DNA from: Pseudomonadota bacterium
GTDB taxonomy: Bacteria; Pseudomonadota; Alphaproteobacteria; Acetobacterales; Acetobacteraceae
Direction of reading: 5' to 3'
Length of the DNA: 64,000 nt
Assembly: GCA_018240405.1 (NCBI GenBank)
Contig: JAFEFW010000637.1
Span: 1 to 64,000 of the forward strand
The notes beneath the pieces are model-generated. The model ran no database searches. It saw only the letters and a list, made by a program, of their open reading frames with translations, and was not told where the DNA came from. Shown here in pieces: positions 37,050 to 45,746 of this stretch. Every line of letters begins with the position of its first letter. Positions within the stretch are counted from its first letter, which is position 1. The translations under genes and the position numbers were made by a program.

Positions 37050-38099
37050 ATGGCAAGCACTTCGAACCTGTACGCCGGGATCGCCGGCTATGTCGGCCGG
37101 CCGGACCAGCGAGGCCTGGTCGGTGTTTTCGTACGCGAAGCCGGTAGCGAGGCGTGGGAACACAAGATCAGGGACCATGAGACCTTCGCGGTAAACGTGC
37201 ATCCGACCGATCCGAACGTCGTGTTCGCCGGCACGTCGGACGGCGTCTATCGCAGCACCGACCGCGGCAAGACATTCCGGCGCGCGAACTTTCCTGACAA
37301 GACGCAGATCTGGTCCTTCCTGGTCGATGCCGGCAATCCCAAACTGATCTTTGCCGGCGCCTCACCGATCGCGATCTATCGCAGCGAGGATTGCGGCGAG
37401 ACGTGGCGCAAAATGCCCGACCCCGGCATGCCGGACCGCGCCGTGATGCCGTTCGCCTGCCGCGTCATGCGTATGGCGCAGCACCCAAAGCAGCCCGGAA
37501 CGATCTTCGCGGCGCTGGAAGTCAACGGCGTGATGCGCACGACCGATGGCGGCGAAAGCTGGACCGATGTCAGCAAGGACCTGATCCGCCTTGCGCAACT
37601 GCCACATCTGAAAAGCAAGATCGTCAGCGACACCTATAACGAGGGCATGCTGGACGGCCATGCTATCGCCATTTCACCAGCAGAACCGGACAAGGTGATC
37701 CTGGCCGTGCGGATGGGCCTGTTTGAAACCACCGATGGCGGCAACACCTGGCAGGACATGGAGGTCGGACGGTTCTCCCCGACTACGTATGGCCGCGACA
37801 TCAAAGTCTCGCCGACCGATGGGAAAACGCTGTATTCGGCGCTGAGCGTCGCGGCAGCCAGCAAGGACGGTGGCGTCTATCGCAGCACCGACAAAGGCGC
37901 GACATGGAAGCGCTTCGACAAGGTGCAGGTGCACGGCACGGTCATGTCCGTCGCCCTTCACGATCGCGACCCGAACAAAGTCTACCTCGGCGCCCGGTAT
38001 GAAGGCGAAGTATACGGCACGGAAGATGGCGGCGGGAGCTGGCAGTCCATGCCGCTGCCGGCGGGCGTGAAGGATATCTACAGCCTGGCGGTTGGGTAA
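37050..38099 (+). CDS. BNR/VPS10-type beta-propeller protein
   Basis: A 349-residue repeat protein without signal peptide. Asp-box/BNR blades recur: GVYRSTDRGKTFRR, AIYRSEDCGETWRK, GVMRTTDGGESWTD, GLFETTDGGNTWQD, GVYRSTDKGATWKR and EVYGTEDGGGSWQS, spaced about 50-60 residues. They make a six- or seven-bladed propeller like those in sialidase and photosystem II assembly proteins. The catalytic residues of sialidases are not evident. It is divergent from the Ldh operon with a 115-bp shared promoter region. The role is unknown; it may bind a ligand or protein. Confidence 0.85.
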   Translation: MASTSNLYAGIAGYVGRPDQRGLVGVFVREAGSEAWEHKIRDHETFAVNVHPTDPNVVFAGTSDGVYRSTDRGKTFRRANFPDKTQIWSFLVDAGNPKLIFAGASPIAIYRSEDCGETWRKMPDPGMPDRAVMPFACRVMRMAQHPKQPGTIFAALEVNGVMRTTDGGESWTDVSKDLIRLAQLPHLKSKIVSDTYNEGMLDGHAIAISPAEPDKVILAVRMGLFETTDGGNTWQDMEVGRFSPTTYGRDIKVSPTDGKTLYSALSVAAASKDGGVYRSTDKGATWKRFDKVQVHGTVMSVALHDRDPNKVYLGARYEGEVYGTEDGGGSWQSMPLPAGVKDIYSLAVG

Positions 38100-38102
38100 T
38101 CG

Positions 38103-38468
38103 TCAGCCGACAGCGTACCACGCGACAAACATGACGTAACCGGTGATGGCCATCCCTGCGTGGATTGCCATCACCACGTTTGGGCCCTTGCGCCGGCGCA
38201 TCAGCACCATCATGCCGGTCCCTGCCGCGGCAAGGAAAAGCCAGCCGGCAATAGGGCCAAAGGACGCGGCGCCGGCGGCAGCGCCCCGCGGAGGCCCAAA
38301 AGCGACCGGCAGAAGCAGCAGCAGACCGACGGCGCCCACAATGCCATGGGCCAAACCGGACCATAGCGGCGGTCGCATCCCGGCATCGGTAGCGCGCAGA
38401 TGCAGAAGGCTAAGGATTGCGCCTGCGGCAACGGCGAGCGACAGGCCGTAGAAGGAGGCGGTCAGCAC
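38103..38468 (-). CDS. Small membrane protein (about 121 aa)
   Basis: A protein of about 121 residues with four hydrophobic segments (FYGLSLAVAAGAILSLL, GLAHGIVGAVGLLLLL, FGPIAGWLFLAAAGTGMMV, MAIHAGMAITGYVMFVAWYAV). The last helices, with HAGMAITGYVMF, resemble small heme- or quinone-related membrane proteins, but I cannot name a family. The start is unclear: GTG at 38468 or 38501; the open frame runs on to 38702 without membrane-like sequence. It converges with the propeller gene, 3 bp apart. Confidence 0.6.
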   Translation of the reverse strand: MLTASFYGLSLAVAAGAILSLLHLRATDAGMRPPLWSGLAHGIVGAVGLLLLLPVAFGPPRGAAAGAASFGPIAGWLFLAAAGTGMMVLMRRRKGPNVVMAIHAGMAITGYVMFVAWYAVG

Positions 38469-38574
38469 GGCGCGGACGTCAGGAGTGATGCTGTTGCACA
38501 CGCCCGATGCCGGCGGATGCCATGCACAATTGTAGGTGGTCCGCCTGCGCGGACCGTGACGGGGAAAGCCGCGC

Positions 38575-39771
38575 TCAGGCCAGCACCCCAAGTCCGCGCA
38601 GCCGCTCGATATCGTCACCCGTATAGCCGGCGTCGCGCAGCACAGCCGCATTGTGCTGTCCCACTGACGGTGCACGCTGTGGCGGCACTTTCTCCACGCC
38701 ATCGATATGGAACGGCGTCGAAATCGTCAGCCCCTGCCCGTCGGCGAACGGCACCAGCGCGCCGCAGTGGCGCATCTGCGGATCGTGCAGAGCCTCGTTC
38801 ACAGTGGCAACAATGCCGAACGTGATCCCGACGCTATCGAGGATCTTCCGCCACTCCGCCAGGTCGCGCGCGGCAAAAACCTCATCCAGCACCTTGCATA
38901 ACTCGAATGCGTTCTGTTTCCGAGCGGCGGTGGTGGCGAAGCGGGGATCTTCGGTGAGGTCTTCGCGGCCAATTGCCTCCAGCAACGAACGCAATTGCCG
39001 CTGCTCGTTGAACAGCGCCATGATGAACCAGCGATCGTCGCGCGTGCGGTAGTGGTTGGCCAGTGCGTTCGGTGGTTCATGCCGCGGTGGGCGCAGGCCG
39101 ACGTCTTCGTTGAACAGGCGGATCTGTACAGCGCAGCTATTCGCCCACAACCCGTTCTGTAGCAGCGACGATCGGACGATGCCGCCTTCGCCGGTCTTCT
39201 CGCGCCGGTACAGCGCCGACACGATGGCCGCGTAAAGGCCAGTTCCGCTCGGATGATCACCCATGCCGGGCATCGAGCGGACCGGCGGCGTATCGTGATC
39301 GGCGCGCACCATGTCCATCAGCCCGGTCCGCGCCCAGTAGGCGGTTGAGTCGAAGCCAGTCTTTGCCGCTTCCTCGCCTTCCTCGCCGTACGCGGTGAAT
39401 GACGCGTAGATCAGCCGCTTGTTCAGCGGCATCAGGTGCTGCGGGGCCAGCTTCAGCCGGTCGCGCACCGGCAGCGGATAGTTGGTGATGAAGACATCGG
39501 CGTCAGCGACCAGCTTGTAGAGCACGGCCTGGCCTTCCGGATGCTTCAGGTCCAGCGCCAGGCTGCGCTTGTTGCGGGACGTCAGCTGCCAATAATAGTC
39601 CACCTTGCGGCCAGGAATTGGCTGAGACCCACGCCAGGGGTCGCCCTCGCCCGGGGGCTCGATCTTGATCACGTCGGCGCCGAAGTCCGACAGCATCGTC
39701 GCCGCTACCGGACCGGCGATCCAGCTCGCGCAATCGACGACCTTGAGGCCCGAGAACAGACTTTCCGCCAT
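38575..39771 (-). CDS. Class III CoA transferase (CaiB/BaiF family)
   Basis: A 398-residue family III CoA transferase. The N-terminal motif is GLKVVDCASWIAGPVAATMLSDFGADVIKIEPPGEGDP, followed by NKRSLALDLKHPEG. The nucleophilic aspartate is in GFDSTAYWARTG, near residue 162. A conserved GMGDHPSGTGLYAAIVSAL follows. The enzyme moves CoA between carboxylic acids. The ATG at 39771 has GGAAG 7 bases upstream. It lies downstream of the thiolase-DUF35 pair on the same strand, so a CoA-ester catabolic route is likely. Confidence 0.93.
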   Translation of the reverse strand: MAESLFSGLKVVDCASWIAGPVAATMLSDFGADVIKIEPPGEGDPWRGSQPIPGRKVDYYWQLTSRNKRSLALDLKHPEGQAVLYKLVADADVFITNYPLPVRDRLKLAPQHLMPLNKRLIYASFTAYGEEGEEAAKTGFDSTAYWARTGLMDMVRADHDTPPVRSMPGMGDHPSGTGLYAAIVSALYRREKTGEGGIVRSSLLQNGLWANSCAVQIRLFNEDVGLRPPRHEPPNALANHYRTRDDRWFIMALFNEQRQLRSLLEAIGREDLTEDPRFATTAARKQNAFELCKVLDEVFAARDLAEWRKILDSVGITFGIVATVNEALHDPQMRHCGALVPFADGQGLTISTPFHIDGVEKVPPQRAPSVGQHNAAVLRDAGYTGDDIERLRGLGVLA

Positions 39772-39848
39772 CACCAAAACTTCCCCACTGCGGCCGGACC
39801 GCAAAAAGACGGTCCGGCCGTTGCGTTACCCAACCAAAGCGACGGTCG

Positions 39849-40991
39849 TTACGGCGCCTGGTTGCTGAAGATGATCGTGCCAGACGCAGCGAACATACCG
39901 CCGACGCCGTGGCAGACCGACACCTTGGCGCCCGGCACCTGGGCCGCCGCGGTGCCGCGTATCTGCCGCACGCTCTCCTGCAGCGCATACATGCCGTACA
40001 TGCCGGAGTGCATGTAGGACAGGCCGCCGCCATTGGTGTTCAGCGGCAGCTTGCCGCCGGGCGCAGTGTTGCGGCCAGCAATGAACGCGGCGGCCTCGCC
40101 ACGCGGCAGGAAGCCCAGGTCTTCCAGCCCGTAGATCGGCAGATGCGCGAAAGCGTCGTAGATCATGAGGTGGTCGACGTCGCTGTGCTTGATGCCAGCC
40201 TCCTTGAATGCCGTCGGGCCGGCGACGCGGAAGGCGCGGGAGGTGGTGAAATCCTCCATCTGCGAGACCATGGGAGTCTCGACGCTTTCGCCGGTGCCCA
40301 GAATGTACACCGGTTTGGTGGGGAAATCCTTGGCGCGCTCGGCCGAGGTCAGGATCAGCGCGCCGCCGCCGTCGGTGACCAGGCAGCACATCAGCAGCCG
40401 GAACGGCCAGGCAATCATCCGGCTGTTCAGCACATCGTCGGTGGTGATCGGGGTCTTGAAAGTGGCGCGCGGGTTCTTCGCCGCCCACTCGCGCTGTACC
40501 ACGCAGACCTGGGCGATCTGTTCCTCGGTCACGCCGAACGTCTTCATGTAGCGAAGCACCGGGATGGTGAACATCGACGGCGGGCCCATCGGACCGAACG
40601 GCTGCTCGAATTGCCCGTTCAGCGACTGGGGATGCACCGAGCGAGCAGGATTGCCGATGCGCGATTTTCCGGACTCGCCGTGGGTGACCAGGATGGTTTT
40701 CGCCAGCCCCGCTTCGATCGCCGCGGCAGCGTGGCGGACATGGATCATGAACGAACAGCCGCCGACCGCGGTGCCGTCCACCCAAGTCGGCGTGATGCCC
40801 AAGTAGTGTGCAAGCTGCACCGGCGTTTCATTGGCGCAAGCGATGCCGTCGATGTCCTTCGGCTTCAGCCCGCAATCCTTCATCGCGTTAATCGCGGCAT
40901 CGGCGTGCAGGCCGATCTGCGACAGGTTGGTGATGACACCCAGGTCAGTCGTTTCGGCGGCGCCGACGACGGCAACAGTATTGTGCGGCAT
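39849..40991 (-). CDS. Thiolase-like (SCP2/lipid-transfer type) protein
   Basis: A 380-residue thiolase-fold protein. The nucleophilic cysteine region is DGTAVGGCSFMIHVRHAAAAIEAG, near residue 75-80. Later motifs are NTNGGGLSYMHSGMYGMYAL and the C-terminal CHGVGGMFAASGTIIF, as in lipid-transfer/acetyl-CoA acetyltransferase-like proteins that work with DUF35 partners. The substrate, perhaps an acyl-CoA from ring or side-chain cleavage, is unknown. It starts 4 bp after the DUF35 gene. Confidence 0.9.
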   Translation of the reverse strand: MPHNTVAVVGAAETTDLGVITNLSQIGLHADAAINAMKDCGLKPKDIDGIACANETPVQLAHYLGITPTWVDGTAVGGCSFMIHVRHAAAAIEAGLAKTILVTHGESGKSRIGNPARSVHPQSLNGQFEQPFGPMGPPSMFTIPVLRYMKTFGVTEEQIAQVCVVQREWAAKNPRATFKTPITTDDVLNSRMIAWPFRLLMCCLVTDGGGALILTSAERAKDFPTKPVYILGTGESVETPMVSQMEDFTTSRAFRVAGPTAFKEAGIKHSDVDHLMIYDAFAHLPIYGLEDLGFLPRGEAAAFIAGRNTAPGGKLPLNTNGGGLSYMHSGMYGMYALQESVRQIRGTAAAQVPGAKVSVCHGVGGMFAASGTIIFSNQAP

Positions 40992-40995
40992 AATG

Positions 40996-41406
40996 TTACC
41001 CCTTCGCCGGACGGAACAATGGCAGGGTGATCGAGTCGTTCTGCGGCTCGAACACAACCTCCAGCTTCATGTCGAGCTGCAGCGCCTCGGGCGTTTGCGG
41101 GCACTCGACGATGTTGGTCATCATGCGCGGCCCCTCGGCCAGTTCCACAACCGCAATGGCGTAGGGCGGCGTGAAGCCGGGCACAGGGCGGTGATGGATG
41201 ACGTAACTGTAGAGCGTGGCCTTGCCGCTGGCCTGCAAGACCGAGACGTTCTTCGAGGCGCAGACCGGGCAGAACGGGCGCGGCGGGAAGTAGGTCTTGC
41301 TGCAATCGCCGCAACGCTGCAGCAGCAGCTTGTTCTCCTTGGTGCCGTCCCAGAAGAACTGCGTCTCGGGTGTCGGTTGCGGCAAAGCGCGCCCGGGGGT
41401 CGCCAT
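40996..41406 (-). CDS. Zn-ribbon / OB-fold (DUF35) acyl-CoA-associated protein
   Basis: A 136-residue protein with an N-terminal rubredoxin-like zinc ribbon (CGDCSKTYFPPRPFCPVC, residues about 33-50) and a C-terminal OB fold (GKATLYSYVIHHRPVPGF, YAIAVVELAEGPRMMTNI). DUF35 proteins complex with thiolase-like partners, and the thiolase-like gene follows at once. The partnership is a family precedent rather than shown here. Confidence 0.93.
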   Translation of the reverse strand: MATPGRALPQPTPETQFFWDGTKENKLLLQRCGDCSKTYFPPRPFCPVCASKNVSVLQASGKATLYSYVIHHRPVPGFTPPYAIAVVELAEGPRMMTNIVECPQTPEALQLDMKLEVVFEPQNDSITLPLFRPAKG

Positions 41407-41518
41407 CGGTGTGTTTCCTCCAATTGGATGCGCCGGATGTTAGGCGGGCGATCCGGCGCGGGCAACCGTCGCCCCGGTTACGTGTTGCAATCCGGTAATC
41501 CGCTAACAGTCAGCCGGA

Positions 41519-43189
41519 ATGCCCATGATCAACGATCTGTGGTACAAGAACGGTATCATCTATTGCCTGAATGTCGGCAGCTTCATGGACGCCAGCGGCG
41601 ACGGCACCGGCGACTTTCCCGGCTTGTTGCGCCGCCTCGACTACCTGCAGGGCCTGGGCGTGACCGCGATCTGGCTGATGCCGTTCCAGCCCTCACCGAT
41701 GCGCGACGGCGGCTATGACATCACCGACTACTACGCCGTTGATTCCCGCTACGGCACGCTGGGTGACTTCGTCGAGTTCACCCATGGCTGCCAGCAGCGC
41801 GGCATCAGGGTGATGATCGACCTGGTGGTCAACCACACCTCCGACCAGCATCCCTGGTTCCAGGACGCTCGGCGCAGCCATGACTCACCCTACCGCGACT
41901 GGTATGTCTGGTCGGCGGACAAGCCGGCTGACGCGGAAAGCGGTATTGTCTTTCCCGGCGTGCAGACATCGACCTGGACCTATGACGACGCTTCACAAGC
42001 TTGGTATTTCCACCGCTTTTTTCATTTTCAGCCTGATCTGAATACCGCCAATCCGCATGTCCAGGCGGAAATCCTGAAAATCATGGGGTTCTGGCTGCAG
42101 CTTGGCGTCTCCGGCTTCCGCATGGACGCCGTGCCATTCGTTATCGCGGTTAAAGCGCCCGGACAGCCGCAGCCGGTCGAGCAGTACGATATGCTCCGCA
42201 CCTTCCGCGAATTCCTGCAGTGGCGGGTCGGCGAGGCGATCATCCTGGCGGAAGCCAATGTCCTACCGGACACCGACCTGGATTATTTCGGTGACGACGG
42301 TGACCGCTTGCACATGATGTTCAACTTCCAGGTTAACCAGACGCTGTTCTATGCGCTGGCGACCGGCGACACCAGACCGCTGATCGAGGCGATGGACGCC
42401 ACGCGGTCGAAGCCGGCTACGGCGCAATGGGGCAATTTCCTGCGCAATCACGACGAACTGGACCTCGGTCGCCTGTCGGAAGACCAGCGTCAGGCGGTGT
42501 TTGCAGCCTTTGGGCCGGAGCGCGACATGCAGCTTTATGATCGCGGCATCCGGCGGCGGCTGGCGCCGATGCTTCGGGGCAACAGGGCGCGGATGGAACT
42601 GGCGTACAGCCTGCTGATGACGCTGCCAGGCACGCCGGTGGTCCGTTACGGCGATGAGATCGGCATGGGCGATGATCTCTCCTTGCCTGAACGGAGCTGT
42701 GCGCGGACACCAATGCAGTGGTCGACAGAGCCCCAAGGCGGTTTCACAAAAAGCGATAAGCCATATCTGCCGGTGATCAGCAGAGGGTCGTTTGGCTATC
42801 AGACAATCAACGTCGCCCAACAGCGACGCGATCCGGAGTCGTTGCTGAACTGGATGGAGCGTATCATGCGCATGCGCAAGGAGGTGCCGGAGATCGGCTG
42901 GGGCGACTTCGCGATCCTCGGTACCGGCACGCCGGAGGTGTTGGCCCTGCGCTACGATTGGCGCAACAATGCCGTGTTGGTCCTGCACAATTTCGCCGAC
43001 ACCGCGCGCGAAATTGCCTTGGACGTCGCCGCTGTCGACGGTGGCAGCCGTGACCTGATCAATCTGCTGTCCGAAGACCATAGCCATGCTGACGATTCCG
43101 GCCAGCATCACATCCGGCTGGAAGCCTATGGCTATCGCTGGTTCCGCGTCGGCGGGCTGGACTATCTGCTGAAGCGTAGTGACGTTTAA
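41519..43189 (+). CDS. GH13 glycoside hydrolase, trehalose-synthase-like
   Basis: A 556-residue alpha-amylase-superfamily enzyme. It opens as trehalose synthase-type proteins do (LWYKNGIIYCLNVGSFMDASGDGTGDF). Conserved regions are DLVVNH, GFRMDAVP with the nucleophilic Asp near residue 203, AEANVLP with the acid/base Glu near 243, and FLRNHDEL with the third acid near 312. The C-terminal beta domain is present. It may isomerise maltose to trehalose or act as an alpha-glucosidase. It is convergent with a second GH13 gene 40 bp away. Confidence 0.9.
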   Translation: MPMINDLWYKNGIIYCLNVGSFMDASGDGTGDFPGLLRRLDYLQGLGVTAIWLMPFQPSPMRDGGYDITDYYAVDSRYGTLGDFVEFTHGCQQRGIRVMIDLVVNHTSDQHPWFQDARRSHDSPYRDWYVWSADKPADAESGIVFPGVQTSTWTYDDASQAWYFHRFFHFQPDLNTANPHVQAEILKIMGFWLQLGVSGFRMDAVPFVIAVKAPGQPQPVEQYDMLRTFREFLQWRVGEAIILAEANVLPDTDLDYFGDDGDRLHMMFNFQVNQTLFYALATGDTRPLIEAMDATRSKPATAQWGNFLRNHDELDLGRLSEDQRQAVFAAFGPERDMQLYDRGIRRRLAPMLRGNRARMELAYSLLMTLPGTPVVRYGDEIGMGDDLSLPERSCARTPMQWSTEPQGGFTKSDKPYLPVISRGSFGYQTINVAQQRRDPESLLNWMERIMRMRKEVPEIGWGDFAILGTGTPEVLALRYDWRNNAVLVLHNFADTAREIALDVAAVDGGSRDLINLLSEDHSHADDSGQHHIRLEAYGYRWFRVGGLDYLLKRSDV

Positions 43190-43229
43190 GAGTGCCGGCC
43201 GACTCGAGAGCACCATCGCCGCCAGACTA

Positions 43230-44828
43230 TCAGCCTCGTACCTCCAAAATGACCCCCTCGTGCGGACGCAGGCCCAGTGCCGCGTCCACCGGGTCGCCTT
43301 GTCGGTCGAGTTCTGTCGACAGTGCGACCAGGGCCCGTACGCCAACGGCGGGCAAGGGCAGGTGCCGGGGAGCATCGGCAAAGTTCAGCGCCACCAGCAT
43401 AATCGGCTCCGCAGCGTGCGCGCGTTCAAACAGCAGGACATCATTGTCGCTCCCGATCAGCCTGAACCCGCCAGCATGCAGTGCTCGGCGCTGCCGTCGC
43501 AATGCGATCAGGCGCCGGTACAGCGCCAGAATGGAGCCCGGATCGCTCGACAGCAGTGAAACATTCCGGGTCGCGAAATCGGTGTTCAGCGGCAGCCACG
43601 GCTCTGCATCGGTGAAGCCGCCGTTGCGCGACGCATCCCACGGCATCGGCGTGCGCGCCGGATCGCGACCGTGGTTATGCCCGGGCTCGTTCTTCTCCCA
43701 CGGATCCTGGACGCGGTCCGGTGGGATCGGCACGTTCTCCAACCCCAGTTCGTCGCCGTAATACAGTGTTGGCGTACCGCGCAGCGTCAGCAGCAGCATC
43801 GCCGCCAGGCGCGCGTCGGCCGGTCCAACGCGGGAAGCGATGCGTTTCTGGTCATGGTTGCCCAGGACCCAGTTTGGCCAGCCTCCCGGCGGCAAGGCGG
43901 CCTCGTACTCGGACACGATTCGCGCAATGCCGGCCGCGTTCCAGGCGGCAAAAAGCAGCTGAAAGTTGAACGGCAGGTGCACGCCTTTCAAATCGAGGCC
44001 GTAATAGGTGACCAGCCGTTCAACCGGCAGATAGATCTCGCCTACCAGCACCCGGTCCGGATACGCGTCCACCACCGTGCGCATCTCGGCGACGACATCC
44101 TGCACCTCTGGCCGGTCGGCGGAGTAGAGTTGGATCAGACGCTCGATACCAGGTTGGTGCGGTTGCCAATGCGGATTGGGCGGGTTGTTGCGGAACTGGT
44201 CGTCCTTGATCAGCAGCCACAGCACGTCGACACGAAACCCATCCACCCCGCGGGCCAGCCAGAAGCGCAGCACGTCGAACATCGCCTGGCGCACGTCCGG
44301 ATTGCGCCAGTTCAGGTCCGGCTGCTCCTTCAGGAAAGCGTGGTAGTACCACTGGCTGCTCGCCGCGTCGTATTCCCAGGCGCTGCCGCCAAAATTGGCC
44401 AGCCAGTTGTTCGGCGAGCTGCCATCGGGCGCCGAATCCCGCCAGATGTACCAGTCGCGCCTGGCGCTCTGGCGTGAGGACCGGCTTTCCAGGAACCAGG
44501 GATGCCGATCCGACGTATGGTTCGGTACGAAATCCAGAATCAACTTCAGGCCACGCGCATGGGCCTCGCCCAGCAGCCGGTCGAAGTCGGCCAGCGTGCC
44601 GAAGATCGGGTCTATATCGCAATAATCGGCAATGTCATAGCCGAAATCGGCCATCGGCGAGGGATAGACCGGGGAAATCCAGATCGCGTCGGCGCCCAAC
44701 GCCACAACGTAGTCCAAATGACGCCGAATGCCGTCCAGGTCGCCGACGCCGTCGCTGTTGCTATCCTGGAAGGAACGCGGGTAGATCTGGTAGACGATGC
44801 CGTGCTGCCACCAAAGTGTCTTAGTCAT
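43230..44828 (-). CDS. GH13 alpha-glucosidase
   Basis: A 532-residue alpha-glucosidase. It opens WWQHGIVYQIYPRSFQDSNSDGVGDL. The four GH13 regions are DFVPNH at 99-104, GFRVDV with nucleophile D201, VGEIYLP near 265 and LGNHDQKRI near 330. The DGSSPNNWLANFGGSAW segment is usual for oligo-1,6-glucosidase-like enzymes. It is cytosolic (no signal peptide). The aldose epimerase gene lies just upstream on the same strand with 7 bp between, suggesting joint use of alpha-glucosides. Confidence 0.93.
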   Translation of the reverse strand: MTKTLWWQHGIVYQIYPRSFQDSNSDGVGDLDGIRRHLDYVVALGADAIWISPVYPSPMADFGYDIADYCDIDPIFGTLADFDRLLGEAHARGLKLILDFVPNHTSDRHPWFLESRSSRQSARRDWYIWRDSAPDGSSPNNWLANFGGSAWEYDAASSQWYYHAFLKEQPDLNWRNPDVRQAMFDVLRFWLARGVDGFRVDVLWLLIKDDQFRNNPPNPHWQPHQPGIERLIQLYSADRPEVQDVVAEMRTVVDAYPDRVLVGEIYLPVERLVTYYGLDLKGVHLPFNFQLLFAAWNAAGIARIVSEYEAALPPGGWPNWVLGNHDQKRIASRVGPADARLAAMLLLTLRGTPTLYYGDELGLENVPIPPDRVQDPWEKNEPGHNHGRDPARTPMPWDASRNGGFTDAEPWLPLNTDFATRNVSLLSSDPGSILALYRRLIALRRQRRALHAGGFRLIGSDNDVLLFERAHAAEPIMLVALNFADAPRHLPLPAVGVRALVALSTELDRQGDPVDAALGLRPHEGVILEVRG

Positions 44829-44835
44829 GCCGCGG

Positions 44836-45711
44836 TTAACGCGCCCGCAGAGTGACCCGATACGTGGCGCTGCGGCTTTCGCCAGGCGGAATCAGCATCA
44901 GCCACGGCTTTGTGACGAAGTCGCCATCGAAGTCGGCCGGGCTCGCCATGCCATGCCAGGGCTCGATGCACAGGAAGTCGCCGCCCTGCCGCATCCAGAT
45001 ACCAAGCTGCTCGAACCCGTCCCAGCCCACCGTCACGGACGGTCCATCGGCCGCCGCAAAGCGCACCTGACGGCTGGCGGGCTGCTCCAGGATCAGCGCG
45101 TCGGCCGCAAACAGGTCCTCGTTCAGCGCCAGCCGCCGGCCGTCGATTGGCGACGGCCGATCGGCTGGCGTCAGCAGCCCGCCGGCGACTCCGCGCAGCG
45201 GTGCCGGCTCGTCGGCCTCGAACGTCAGCGCGTAGTCGGCCTTGGGACGTCCCGGCTCCAGCGGCCAGCGGAAGGCAGGGTGCGCGCCCATCGAGGCCGG
45301 CAGCACCGCGTCGCCGGTATTTGTAATCAAATACTCAGCCGTCAGCGTCTCACCCGCCGCCGCATAGCGCAGCTCGAACCGGAACCGGAACGGGTACAGT
45401 GCCCGCGTCGCCGCGTCGTCCCGCAACACCAGCCGGCAGCCAGACGCCGTTCGTTCCACCCACTCGAAACGCCGGTCGCGCGCGAAACCATGCTGCGTCA
45501 GGTGATAGGAGCGGCCGTTGTGCACCAGTGTGTCGTCGCGTAGCCGGCCCACGATCGGGAACAGCACCGGTGCATGGCGTGGCCATACCTCGCCTGCCGG
45601 CCACAGATAGTCGCGGCCGCCGCCATGCTGCAGCCGGCACAGTTCCGCGCCCTGCGCCAGAACGCGGGCGGACAGGCTCGCGCTGCCGAATTCGTGCTGA
45701 TCATCGCTCAT
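44836..45711 (-). CDS. Aldose 1-epimerase family protein
   Basis: A 291-residue galactose-mutarotase-like protein. Conserved regions are APVLFPIVGRLRDDTL, YHLTQHGFARDRRFEW with the catalytic histidine, SMGAHPAFRWPL with the second histidine, and FLCIEPWHGMASP with the glutamate. The spelling matches the LACX/YeaD-like subgroup that epimerises phosphorylated or free hexoses. The start is the ATG at 45711; the longer frame to 45978 is antisense to the ammonia-lyase gene. It precedes the alpha-glucosidase. Confidence 0.88.
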   Translation of the reverse strand: MSDDQHEFGSASLSARVLAQGAELCRLQHGGGRDYLWPAGEVWPRHAPVLFPIVGRLRDDTLVHNGRSYHLTQHGFARDRRFEWVERTASGCRLVLRDDAATRALYPFRFRFELRYAAAGETLTAEYLITNTGDAVLPASMGAHPAFRWPLEPGRPKADYALTFEADEPAPLRGVAGGLLTPADRPSPIDGRRLALNEDLFAADALILEQPASRQVRFAAADGPSVTVGWDGFEQLGIWMRQGGDFLCIEPWHGMASPADFDGDFVTKPWLMLIPPGESRSATYRVTLRAR

Positions 45712-45746
45712 GGCGGCCGATCCTATGCCGTCTCGGTCGTCGGTCG

